DNA of 21,529 bases from CAG-390 sp045541375. GTDB taxonomy: Bacteria; Bacillota; Clostridia; Oscillospirales; CAG-272. Shown piece after piece: positions 13,838 to 21,529 of this stretch. The notes beneath the pieces were generated by a model. The model was not told where the DNA came from, searched no databases, and saw only the letters and a program-made list of their open reading frames with translations. The DNA is taken from assembly GCA_045541375.1 (NCBI GenBank), contig JAZQJB010000128.1:1-21529 (forward strand). Reading direction: 5' to 3'. Numbering within the stretch: the first letter of the stretch is position 1; every line of letters starts with the position of its first letter. A program made the translations under genes and the position numbers.

Positions 13838-14110
13838 TCATAAACGCAAGGATGCGGAATAGTACGCGAATTTTTTCACCTTCAGAGAGTTGCCGGTTGG
13901 TGCGAGGCATGGTGGGAGTTTTGCCGAACTCACCGCGGAGCGGTTGCTGTGAAGATCGCAAATAGCGGCAAACGGGAGCTCCCGTAACAGAGCAAGGATG
14001 TGTCAGCATCTAAAGAGCATCCCTCAAGGGATGAAAAAGAGTGGTACCGCGGAAACATATTTTTACGTTTTCGTCTCTTTGATCAAGCAAAGAGGCGGGA
14101 ACGTTTTTTT
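13838..14110 (+). promoter_or_regulatory. T-box leader 1, candidate isoleucine (AUC) specifier
   Basis: This transcription-attenuating riboswitch senses uncharged tRNA. Visible elements in order: AGTA on the 5' side of the specifier loop (near 13860), the AGAGAG bulge and GGTTGGTGCGAGGC distal loop of stem I, GGAGC (13937-13941), then nine bases and GAAG-ATC-G with the candidate codon AUC at 13955-13957. Further on are a CATCCC/GGGATG hairpin (14018-14033), the T-box AGAGTGGTACCGCGG (14038-14052) and the terminator hairpin. The codon is assigned by position after GAA plus one base, followed by a purine. Its ending in C and the LeuA-like gene downstream fit isoleucine. T-box identity is near certain; the amino acid is less so. 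Confidence 0.93.
14065..14110 (+). terminator. T-box 1 attenuator terminator
   Basis: A 16-bp stem with a few G-U pairs (14065-14080 with 14089-14104) is followed by a run of seven T. It competes with the antiterminator formed by the T-box at 14038-14052. Confidence 0.92.
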
Positions 14111-14156
14111 GTTAAAAATTCAGACTCACATTTAATTTTGAAAGGGGCTTTCAAAA

Positions 14157-15545
14157 ATGAAAAAGATCAATATTTCGGACATCACACTCAAGAAGCTTTC
14201 GGAAAACCGTGCAGTATCCCTGCTGTTCCGCGAAAAATCCGCCATTGCAAGCTGTGCGGACCGTGTCGGCGCGGACTCCGTCGAGCTACCCGCTATAAAG
14301 AACGTCCGCGAGGATTCCATCATATATAAAACTATTGCAAAAAATATTCAGAACGCTTCCCTCTCCATCCCCGTCGGATTCGAGAGCGATGGCGTCACCG
14401 CGGCTTGGGAATGCATCAAGGACGCAAGATCCCCCCGCCTTCAGGTCGAACTTCCCGTTTCCACCATTCAAATGGAATATACCTATCACGTCAAGCAGGC
14501 AAAGATGCTTGAAAAGATCGGCGAGCTTGTAAGCGCGGCGAAGGCACTTTGCGCCGACGTTGAATTCTCCGCCATCGACGCAACGAGAGCGGACGAGGAT
14601 TTCGTTATCGCCGCAGCGCGCGAGGCAGAGGCAAAGGGCGCGAACGCCATCACTCTTTGCGATGTCGCTGGAGCATCCACTCCCGATCAGATCGCGGATC
14701 TCGTCGGCAAGGTAAAGGGCGCGGTTTCGGTGCCCGTTTACGTTGAGATTTCCGACCGCATCAATATGGCAGTTGCCTCCGCATTCGCCGCGATCAAGGC
14801 GGGCGCTGACGGACTCAAGTGCGCTATGGTCGGCAAGGATATCCTTCTGACGGGTGAAATTTCGGATGCCGTGAACACCTGCGGTGCGCAGATCGGCGCG
14901 GAGCTGGGGCTCAACAACACCAACATTCACTCAAAGATCGAAGATATGGTATCGAGCATCAACCACGAGGCATACGACGCAGAAGGAACGGTCAGCGAGA
15001 AGAAGAAGATCCTTCTCGATTCCGATTCGACTCTTGCGCAGGTTGCCGGCGCGGCGGCTCTTCTCGGCTACGAGCTTTCGGATTCCGACGTCGGCAACGT
15101 ATACAAAGCGCTCAAACAGGTCTGCGACAAGAAGGGTGCCGTCGGCGCGAAGGAATTCGAGGCTTTGATCGCAAGCTCGGCTATGCAGGCGCCCTCGACT
15201 TATCACTTTGAATCCTACACCACAACAAGCAGCAACGTTTCAAGCTCCATGTCACAGGTCACTCTCAAGTGCAACGACGAGATCATCTGCGGCGTAAGCA
15301 ACGGCGACGGACCCATCGACTCGGCGTTCCGCGCGATCGAGCAGTGCATCGGTCATCACTATGAGCTCGACGATTATCAGGTCCAGTCGGTCACCGAAGG
15401 AAAAGAGGCTCTCGGCTCGGCGCTCGTCAAGCTTCGCGAGGGCGGAAAGCTCTATTCGGGCAACGGCACTTCCACCGATATCGTTGCGGCAAGTATCAGA
15501 GCCTATATCAACGCACTCAACAAGATAGTTTTTGAGGAGGATTAA
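14157..15545 (+). CDS. LeuA-like (isopropylmalate/citramalate synthase-like) protein lacking metal-site residues
   Basis: This 462-residue protein combines an HMGL-like TIM barrel (about 1-280) and a C-terminal LeuA allosteric/dimerisation-type domain (about 365-460, with GDGPIDSAFRAIEQ and the final STDIVAASIRAYINALNK). In true synthases the barrel starts DTTLRDG; here it is DITLKKL, so the catalytic Arg and metal-binding Asp are Lys12 and Lys13. The HxH metal motif before the AVANSLAAIEAG-like helix is here YVEISDRINMAVASAFAAIKAGAD (195-218), with both histidines gone. It is therefore unlikely to perform the standard Claisen condensation; a regulatory or altered role is possible. An AGGGG site precedes the ATG. 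It is the first gene under T-box 1; the next gene begins 3 bp after its stop. Confidence 0.85.
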   Translation: MKKINISDITLKKLSENRAVSLLFREKSAIASCADRVGADSVELPAIKNVREDSIIYKTIAKNIQNASLSIPVGFESDGVTAAWECIKDARSPRLQVELPVSTIQMEYTYHVKQAKMLEKIGELVSAAKALCADVEFSAIDATRADEDFVIAAAREAEAKGANAITLCDVAGASTPDQIADLVGKVKGAVSVPVYVEISDRINMAVASAFAAIKAGADGLKCAMVGKDILLTGEISDAVNTCGAQIGAELGLNNTNIHSKIEDMVSSINHEAYDAEGTVSEKKKILLDSDSTLAQVAGAAALLGYELSDSDVGNVYKALKQVCDKKGAVGAKEFEALIASSAMQAPSTYHFESYTTTSSNVSSSMSQVTLKCNDEIICGVSNGDGPIDSAFRAIEQCIGHHYELDDYQVQSVTEGKEALGSALVKLREGGKLYSGNGTSTDIVAASIRAYINALNKIVFEED

Positions 15546-15548
15546 AAT

Positions 15549-18008
15549 ATGAAGATCGTATTTTCAACCAAGAACGTAAGCCGAGCTTCCTTTCTTGACA
15601 CCTGCCGTTTTGCTTATGACTACGGTTTTGAGGGATTTGAAATATACGACGCCGTAAAAGAGCGCGGCGGACATCACGACAGCATCCTGCGCCGTGACCG
15701 CACGGCAGACGCCAAAAGAAAGCTTGTCAACAGAAATCTCACGGTTTCCGCGCTCCGTATGCCCGCTCCCATTGAAAGTGACGAAACGAGCGCAGAGCTT
15801 GTTCTGAAATACGTCGATATGGCGGCTCTGGCGGGCATCGACAACGTCATTGTGCGTGTTGAGGAATTCACCTCCTTCGAAATTCTCGACGAAAAGCTCG
15901 CGGGAGCTATCAAGCGTGCGGAAAACGCTGACGTCAACATCCTTTTTGAAACTATCGGCTATCTCTCGAACACGGAAAATGTGATCGGCATCATAAATCA
16001 CTTTGCATCCGCCGCGATCGGTGCCTCCTGGAACGTCAGAGGAACCTATTTCCACGCGGGCGAGACCGCAGAGGCGACGATCAAGACCCTCGGTGCTTAT
16101 ATCAAGTACGTCCGCCTCGGTGATATGAAGGACGGCAAGACCGTTCTCATCGGCGAAGGCGACCTTGAGGTAAGCAAGCTCCTCGGCGCGCTCTCATCCC
16201 TCAACTATGAGGGCTTCATCTGCGCGGCGTGGAACGAGGAGATCGCGGACGCGGACATAGTTCTGACTCATTTTACAAATTATATTTCCTCTCTGGAGCG
16301 CAACAAGAAGACCTTTGACCGCACCTATTACAACCGCGCCAAGACGGGCACCTTTGTATGGAAGAAATACGACGTTATCGAAGCGACCTTCTCGGACGTT
16401 CTCGACACTATGGTCGAGCACTACCCCGATCAGTACGCCTTCAAATATCCCACTCTCGATTACACGAGGACCTACGAGCAATTCCGCCGCGACGTTGATG
16501 AATGCGCCGCCGCGCTCATCTCGCTCGGTGTAAAGGCGGGCGATCACGTTGCCATCTGGGCAACCAACGTTCCGCAGTGGTTCATCACCTTCTGGGCAAC
16601 CACCAAGATCGGCGCAGTCCTCGTAACCGTAAACACTGCATACAAGATCCACGAGATCGAGTATCTGCACAAGCAGTCGGATACACACACCCTCGTTATG
16701 ATCGAGTATTGCAAGGACATCAACTACAAGGCTATCATCGAAGAGCTCTGCCCCGAGCTTAAGAGCCTCAAACCGGGCACTCCTCTCTATTCAAAGAATC
16801 TCCCCTTCCTGCGCAACGTCGTAACCGTAGGCTTCAATATGGAAGGCTGCCTTGATTGGGAACAGATGCTCGCGCGCGCTTCGCTCGTTCCGCGTGAAGA
16901 GGTACGCAGACGCGCCTCCCTCGTCAAGCCCGATGACGTTTGCAATATGCAGTACACCTCGGGAACCACGGGATTCCCCAAGGGAGTTATGCTGACCCAC
17001 CGCAACATCGTCAACAACGGCAAGACCATCGGCGACAGAATGGATCTTTCCACCGCCGACCGTATGATGATCCAGGTTCCGATGTTCCATTGCTTCGGAA
17101 TGGTCCTTTCGATGACCTCGATGATGACTCACGGCGGAACTCTCTGCCCCATTCCCTACTTCTCGCCCAAATCCTCGCTTGCCTGCGTAAATGACGAGCA
17201 TATCACCTGCTTCAACGGCGTTCCGACAATGTTCATCGCTATGTTCAACCACGCGGATTTTGCGAAGACAGATTTCTCCTATATGAGAACGGGCATTATG
17301 GCGGGCGCGAACTGCCCCGCGGATCTGATGCGCCGCGCATCCGTCGAGATGAATATGCGCGAGATCATTTCGGTCTACGGTCAGACCGAGGCATCGCCCG
17401 GATGCACTATGGGTGAGGTCAACGAAGACCTCGACCACCGCGTTGAGACCGTTGGCAGCGCCTTCCCCGGCGTTGAATGCAAGATCATAGACCCCGAAAC
17501 CGGCAACGAGCTCCCCGACGGGGAAAGCGGCGAGTTTGTCGCACGCGGCTTCAATATTATGAAGGGCTATTACAAAATGCCCGAGGCTACCGCGCAGACC
17601 ATCGATTCCGAAGGCTGGCTCCATTCGGGCGACATCTGTATGAGAACGCCCGACGGCTATTACAAGGTAACCGGCAGACTCAAGGATATGATCATCCGCG
17701 GCGGCGAGAACCTCTACCCACGCGAGATCGAGGAATTCTATCTGACCAACCCCAAGGTTCGCGACGTTCAGGTCGTCGGAGTCCCCGACGAGACCTACGG
17801 CGAGGAATGCTGCGCGTGGATCATCCTTCACAAGGGTGAGAGCGCCGACGAAGCCGAGATGCGAGCTTACGGCAACGCCTCGATCGCAAAGCACAAGGTT
17901 CCGAGATACTTTATCTTTACCGAGGCATTCCCGATGAACGCGGCGGGCAAGATCCTCAAATACAAGATGCGCGAGGACTCTGCCGAAAGACTTGGACTGA
18001 AAAAGTGA
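15549..18008 (+). CDS. Fusion: sugar-phosphate-isomerase-like TIM barrel + AMP-forming acyl-CoA synthetase
   Basis: Residues about 1-255 of this 819-residue protein look like an AP-endonuclease-2/sugar phosphate isomerase-epimerase TIM barrel (FAYDYGFEGFEIYD, NILFETIGY, IGEGDLEVSKLLGAL). Several usual metal ligands seem changed: Trp161-Asn162 where Asp is typical, and VRLGD instead of the usual HxxD. Residues about 275-819 are a complete acyl-CoA/acyl-acid ligase: P-loop YTSGTTGFPKG (469-479), YGQTE (610-614), HSGD (692-695), GRLKDMIIRGGENLYP (709-724) and catalytic Lys801 in NAAGK. It should activate a carboxylic acid to the CoA thioester via the adenylate; the substrate is unknown. GAGGAGGA within the end of the previous gene serves the ATG. 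No frameshift joins the two halves. Confidence 0.88.
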   Translation: MKIVFSTKNVSRASFLDTCRFAYDYGFEGFEIYDAVKERGGHHDSILRRDRTADAKRKLVNRNLTVSALRMPAPIESDETSAELVLKYVDMAALAGIDNVIVRVEEFTSFEILDEKLAGAIKRAENADVNILFETIGYLSNTENVIGIINHFASAAIGASWNVRGTYFHAGETAEATIKTLGAYIKYVRLGDMKDGKTVLIGEGDLEVSKLLGALSSLNYEGFICAAWNEEIADADIVLTHFTNYISSLERNKKTFDRTYYNRAKTGTFVWKKYDVIEATFSDVLDTMVEHYPDQYAFKYPTLDYTRTYEQFRRDVDECAAALISLGVKAGDHVAIWATNVPQWFITFWATTKIGAVLVTVNTAYKIHEIEYLHKQSDTHTLVMIEYCKDINYKAIIEELCPELKSLKPGTPLYSKNLPFLRNVVTVGFNMEGCLDWEQMLARASLVPREEVRRRASLVKPDDVCNMQYTSGTTGFPKGVMLTHRNIVNNGKTIGDRMDLSTADRMMIQVPMFHCFGMVLSMTSMMTHGGTLCPIPYFSPKSSLACVNDEHITCFNGVPTMFIAMFNHADFAKTDFSYMRTGIMAGANCPADLMRRASVEMNMREIISVYGQTEASPGCTMGEVNEDLDHRVETVGSAFPGVECKIIDPETGNELPDGESGEFVARGFNIMKGYYKMPEATAQTIDSEGWLHSGDICMRTPDGYYKVTGRLKDMIIRGGENLYPREIEEFYLTNPKVRDVQVVGVPDETYGEECCAWIILHKGESADEAEMRAYGNASIAKHKVPRYFIFTEAFPMNAAGKILKYKMREDSAERLGLKK

Positions 18009-18015
18009 GACTAAA

Positions 18016-18816
18016 ATGAAAAAATACAGGATAATCGACTCACATTGCCACATCTACCCCGATAAGATCGCGCAAAAGGCATCCGACGCGACCGCAAACT
18101 TTTATGAGCTTCCGCCAAGCCTTGACGGAAGGATCTCCACACTTCTCGAGCACGGCGAAAAAGCCGGCATCGAGCATTTCGTGGTGCAATCCGTCGCAAC
18201 GACGCCAAAGCAGGTTTCAAGCATAAACAACTTCATCGCGGCATCGGTTGCCGCAAGCGGCGGCAGATTCACGGGGCTCGGCACTCTCCACCCCGACAGC
18301 GAGGATATGAAAGCCGACGTGGAGGAGATCATCAGCCTCGGGCTCAAGGGCGTCAAGCTCCACCCCGATATTCAGAAGGTCAAGCTTGACGACTACCGTA
18401 TGCTTAAGATGTACGAGCTTTGCGAGGGCAGGCTGCCCATGCTCATCCACACGGGCGACAGCCGATATGACAACTCGAACCCCAACCGAATGCTGCCAAT
18501 ACTTGACACATACAAAGATCTGACTGTCATCGGCGCGCATTTCGGCGGATGGTCGATCTGGGAGGACGCTTGGAAGGACTATGCGGGACGCGATAACTTT
18601 TTCGTTGACTGCTCTTCCTCTCTCTACGCCATCACCCCCGAAAAAGCAAAGGAGCTCATCCACGCTTACGGCTCCGACCGCGTCCTTTTCGGCACGGACT
18701 ATCCTCTTTGGACGCCGGAGAGTGAGATAGAAAGATTTATGAAGCTTGATCTCACCGAAAAAGAGCGCGAGGATATACTTTACAACAACGCCGCAAAGCT
18801 GTTCGGTATAAATTAA
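18016..18816 (+). CDS. Amidohydrolase-2 family metal-dependent hydrolase/decarboxylase
   Basis: This 266-residue TIM-barrel protein retains the full metal-site pattern of the amidohydrolase 2 family (decarboxylases and hydrolases such as ACMSD-like enzymes): DSHCHIYPDK (His10, His12), GVKLHPD (His116), LIHTGD (His145), GAHFGG (His175) and LFGTDYPL (Asp228). It is likely a cytoplasmic Zn or Mn enzyme that hydrolyses or decarboxylates a small carboxylic substrate. The ATG lies 7 bp after the stop of the synthetase fusion, with only a weak GTGAG site, so it probably depends on coupling. It ends the T-box 1 transcript; no clear terminator follows, so read-through into the second unit is possible. 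In contrast to the two upstream barrels its active site is intact. Confidence 0.9.
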   Translation: MKKYRIIDSHCHIYPDKIAQKASDATANFYELPPSLDGRISTLLEHGEKAGIEHFVVQSVATTPKQVSSINNFIAASVAASGGRFTGLGTLHPDSEDMKADVEEIISLGLKGVKLHPDIQKVKLDDYRMLKMYELCEGRLPMLIHTGDSRYDNSNPNRMLPILDTYKDLTVIGAHFGGWSIWEDAWKDYAGRDNFFVDCSSSLYAITPEKAKELIHAYGSDRVLFGTDYPLWTPESEIERFMKLDLTEKEREDILYNNAAKLFGIN

Positions 18817-18883
18817 CGGTTGTGAGATGTATTTTGATGAAATAAAAAACCATTAATAAATTTGATTTTTTATTAAAAAACTA

Positions 18884-18912
18884 TTGACAACAATAATTTT
18901 CTGTGCTATAAT
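18884..18912 (+). promoter_or_regulatory. Promoter of the second T-box unit
   Basis: TTGACA (18884-18889), 17 bp, TATAAT (18907-18912), with TG placed as an extended -10. The upstream bases 18817-18883 are AT-rich with no GC hairpin. Confidence 0.9.
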
Positions 18913-18918
18913 TTATAA

Positions 18919-19197
18919 AAATTTGAATATCACAAAAACGACTGCGATGAAGACGGTCGGTGCGCAAGGCTTGCAGAGAGTTGTCGGACGGTGTAAGACA
19001 ACAGCGGAACGCCCCAATGACTATCACTTCTGAGTCGAAGGACCGAACGGCGAAAGCCCAGTAGACTCCTTCCGTAATGCTGCGTAAAGGCAAAGGGCTT
19101 GTCAGAGTCCGGAAAGTGACGGAATCTTTTCCGTAATTTGAGTGGTACCGCGGGTTAATAACTCGTCTCAAAGGTTTCTTTTGAGACGAGTTTTTTG
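18919..19197 (+). promoter_or_regulatory. T-box leader 2, candidate glycine (GGC) specifier
   Basis: A second tRNA-sensing attenuator. Elements: GATGAAGAC near the stem I base, AGAGAG (18975-18980), a distal stem GTTGTC/GACAAC, CTGAGT (19030-19035), nine bases, then GAAC-GGC-G with codon GGC at 19049-19051, at the same spacing as in leader 1. A stem AGCCC/GGGCT follows, then the T-box GAGTGGTACCGCGG (19140-19153). The 5' AGTA motif is not clear, and an upstream GAAG-GAC is an alternative specifier (Asp) but would be followed by C and paired in CGGTC/GACCG. T-box identity is near certain; the amino acid is tentative. Confidence 0.92.
19160..19197 (+). terminator. T-box 2 attenuator terminator
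   Basis: A perfect 13-bp stem (19160-19172 with 19180-19192) with a 7-nt loop is followed by a run of T (19191-19196). It is the terminator alternative to the T-box antiterminator just upstream. Confidence 0.94.
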
Positions 19198-19241
19198 TTT
19201 TATTCAAATCGGTAATCAATTCCAAAAAGGAGACAAAAACA

Positions 19242-21512
19242 ATGGATTACAGTTTGAAAGAAGTTGCAGGCAGAATAAAGGACCTGCGCGAAGCAAAGGG
19301 ATTCACACCGGCAGAGCTTGCAAAGCTTACCGGCGTATCGCTTGAGGACTATCTTGTTCTCGAAAAGGGTGAGACCGATTTCAGCTTCACCTTCATTTAC
19401 AAATGCGCAAAAGCCTGCGGAGTCGAGGTCGTTGACCTTCTCGAGGGACGAAGCTCAACCCTTACCTCTTTCGCCATCACCCGCCGCGGCGAGGGTCTTA
19501 AGATCCTCAAGCAGCACGGAGTTGAATATAACAACCTCGCGCCCAAATTCAAAGAAAAGCTCGCAGAGCCCTTCCTTGTCAAGTTCCCCTATCTTCCCGA
19601 GGAACAGAATGCTCCCATAAAGCTCAACTCGCATAACGGACAGGAATTTGACGTTATCGTCAAGGGCTCCTTAAAAGTCCAGGTCGGAAGCCACGTAGAT
19701 ATCCTCAACGAGGGTGACTCGATATTCTATAATTCCCTCATCCCCCACGGTATGATCGCCGTCAGCGAGGGCGGATGCGAATTCCACGCCGTAGTCCTCA
19801 ACCCGCAGGACGGTCAGGTCAGCGAGGAATACCCCGAAGTTCCCTTCACACACAAGGAGGCGGTCGAAAAGGAAGAAAGCACCGCCACGGTTGCCGACAA
19901 CTTCATCACTTCCACTTATGACGAAGAAGGCGTCTTCAACGGAATCTCCTTCAAAAACGACGATAAATTCAATTTTGCCTTCGACTGCGTTGACGAGATC
20001 GCGAAAAAGAGCCCCGACAAGCTTGCAATGCTCTGGGTAGCGAATGACAAGAGCGAGCGCAGATTCACCTTTAGCGATATGAAGAAATATTCGGCAAAGA
20101 CAGCCAATTATTTCGAATCGCTCGGCATCAAGAAGGGCGACACCGTAATGCTCGTGCTCAAGCGCCACTATCAGTTCTGGTTCTGTATGCTTGCGCTTCA
20201 CAAGATCGGCGCGATCGCTATCCCCGCGACCAATCAGCTCGTCGAGCACGATTTCGAATACAGATACAAGGCTGCTGGAGTCAAGGCGATCGTCTGCACG
20301 GCCGACGGCGAGGTTTCGACCGAAGCCGAAAAGGCTGCAGCGGGCTTCCCCGGAATGCTCAAGCTCCTTGTTGGAGGCAAAAAAGAGGGTTGGAACGACT
20401 TCAACGTTGAAATGGAGCGCTTCAGCACCCACTATTACCGCAACGAAAACACTCCCTGCGGCAACGACCCGATGCTCATGCTCTTCACCTCAGGCACCAC
20501 GGGCTATCCCCGCATAGCGACCCACTCCTACAAATACGCTCTCGGACATTATCCCACCGCAAAGCATTGGCACAACGTCGATCCGAACGGTCTGCACTTC
20601 ACGATCTCGGATACCGGCTGGGGCAAGGCTCTTTGGGGCAAGCTTTACGGTCAATGGCTCTGCGAGGCTGCTACCTTCACCTATGACTTCGACAGATTCC
20701 ACTCCGAGGACATTCTGCCGATGTTCGCAAAATACAATATCACCACCTTCTGCGCACCGCCCACTATGTACCGCTTCTTCATCAAGGAGGATCTCTCGAA
20801 ATACGATCTTTCCTCGATCAAGTACGCGACAACGGCAGGCGAGGCGCTCAATCCCGAGGTCTTCAACCGCTTCAAGGAAGCAACGGGACTGACCATCATG
20901 GAAGGCTTCGGACAGACCGAGACCACCCTTTCGATCGCAAACTTTGTCGGCTCGACTCCCAAGATCGGCTCTATGGGCAAGCCCAGCCCGCTTTACGACG
21001 TTGTTGTTCTTGATCCCGACGGAAACGAGTGCAACACCGGTGACACGGGTGAGATCTGCATCCGCACCAAGGATCACGTTCCCTGCGGACTCTTCATCGG
21101 CTACTATCTTGATGAAGAAAAGACTCACGAGGCTTGGCACGACGGCTACTATCACACCGGCGACCAGGCAACGATGGACGAGGACGGCTACCTCTGGTAC
21201 GTCGGCCGTATCGACGACGTCATCAAGTCCTCCGGCTACCGCATCGGCCCGTTCGAGATCGAAAGCGTCATCATGGAGCTTCCCTACGTTCTTGAATGTG
21301 CGGTCACTCCCGTTCCCGATGAGGTACGCGGTCAGATCGTCAAGGCAACGATCGTCCTTGTAAAGGGCACCGAGGGCACCGACGCTCTCAAGAAGGAGAT
21401 CCAGGATTACGTCAAGACCCATACCGCGCCGTATAAGTACCCGCGTATCGTCGTCTTCCGTGATTCTCTTCCCAAGACCACCAGCGGTAAGATCCAGAGG
21501 AACCTGCTCTAA
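19242..21512 (+). CDS. Fusion: XRE HTH + cupin + AMP-forming acyl-CoA synthetase
   Basis: This 756-residue protein starts with an XRE-type HTH (about 5-70: VAGRIKDLREAKGFTPAELAKLTGVSLEDYLVLEKGE). A cupin barrel follows (about 125-190; FDVIVKGSLKVQVGSHVDILNEGDSIFYNSLIPHG), then an acyl/acetyl-CoA synthetase-like ligase (about 240-756). Ligase motifs: P-loop FTSGTTGYPRIATHS (415-429, Arg in place of the usual Lys), SDTGWGK (456-462, typical of medium-chain synthetases), GFGQTE (555-560), GRIDDVIKSSGYRIGP (655-670) and catalytic Lys750 in TTSGK. It stops soon after this lysine, so the extreme C-terminus is short. GGAG lies nine bases before the ATG. The HTH-cupin half resembles a small-molecule-responsive regulator, suggesting a sensor or self-regulating enzyme. 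Substrate unknown. Confidence 0.9.
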   Translation: MDYSLKEVAGRIKDLREAKGFTPAELAKLTGVSLEDYLVLEKGETDFSFTFIYKCAKACGVEVVDLLEGRSSTLTSFAITRRGEGLKILKQHGVEYNNLAPKFKEKLAEPFLVKFPYLPEEQNAPIKLNSHNGQEFDVIVKGSLKVQVGSHVDILNEGDSIFYNSLIPHGMIAVSEGGCEFHAVVLNPQDGQVSEEYPEVPFTHKEAVEKEESTATVADNFITSTYDEEGVFNGISFKNDDKFNFAFDCVDEIAKKSPDKLAMLWVANDKSERRFTFSDMKKYSAKTANYFESLGIKKGDTVMLVLKRHYQFWFCMLALHKIGAIAIPATNQLVEHDFEYRYKAAGVKAIVCTADGEVSTEAEKAAAGFPGMLKLLVGGKKEGWNDFNVEMERFSTHYYRNENTPCGNDPMLMLFTSGTTGYPRIATHSYKYALGHYPTAKHWHNVDPNGLHFTISDTGWGKALWGKLYGQWLCEAATFTYDFDRFHSEDILPMFAKYNITTFCAPPTMYRFFIKEDLSKYDLSSIKYATTAGEALNPEVFNRFKEATGLTIMEGFGQTETTLSIANFVGSTPKIGSMGKPSPLYDVVVLDPDGNECNTGDTGEICIRTKDHVPCGLFIGYYLDEEKTHEAWHDGYYHTGDQATMDEDGYLWYVGRIDDVIKSSGYRIGPFEIESVIMELPYVLECAVTPVPDEVRGQIVKATIVLVKGTEGTDALKKEIQDYVKTHTAPYKYPRIVVFRDSLPKTTSGKIQRNLL

Positions 21513-21529
21513 GTCGGAGAACGGTAAAT

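Noticed and set aside
16791..18053. A 420-codon minus-strand open frame opposite the TIM barrel-synthetase gene
   Set aside because: The sense strand encodes all ligase motifs in order; the antisense frame has no domain or ribosome binding site.

Overview
This window looks like a chromosomal segment from a low-to-mid GC Gram-positive anaerobe of class Clostridia, plausibly an uncultured gut relative of Oscillospiraceae. The evidence is AGGAGG-type ribosome binding sites, textbook TTGACA-17-TATAAT promoters, two T-box leaders, lipobox-bearing lipoproteins and a Firmicute-style Opp/Ami transporter. No rRNA, tRNA, CRISPR array, transposase or phage gene was seen, and no family or genus is claimed.

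Left part (1-4389). A short redox/sulfur operon on the + strand holds the tail of a probable FAD-disulfide reductase/rhodanese protein, a thioredoxin and a rhodanese lipoprotein. It faces a convergent cysteine-containing Crp/Fnr-type regulator across a shared hairpin. Next come a membrane protein that resembles a CPBP (Abi) protease without its catalytic residues, an XRE regulator with a zinc ribbon, an MmcQ/YjbR protein, and a DUF3899-like membrane protein that probably closes the transporter operon.

Middle (3903-13507, minus strand). A full oligopeptide ABC transporter reads oppA-oppB-oppC-oppD-oppF-(DUF3899-like). A strong promoter lies at 13479-13507 and a 15-bp terminator at 3903-3948. 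Four of the five core subunits are much larger than usual. OppD carries about 400 extra residues between the Q-loop and the signature motif, OppF about 95 before the Q-loop, OppC about 225 in its first outside loop, and the binding protein is 842 aa. OppB is of normal size.

Right part (13790-21529, + strand). Two T-box riboswitch units stand in tandem. The first, with a candidate AUC (Ile) specifier, controls a LeuA-like protein lacking its metal-site residues, a fusion of an isomerase-like TIM barrel with an AMP-forming acyl-CoA synthetase, and an intact amidohydrolase-2 protein. The second, with a candidate GGC (Gly) specifier, controls an XRE-HTH/cupin/acyl-CoA synthetase fusion. Together they suggest an uncharged-tRNA-responsive module that activates carboxylic acids to CoA thioesters. 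Two of its TIM barrels appear catalytically repurposed. This is the most likely undescribed system in the window; its substrate and pathway are not evident from the sequence.
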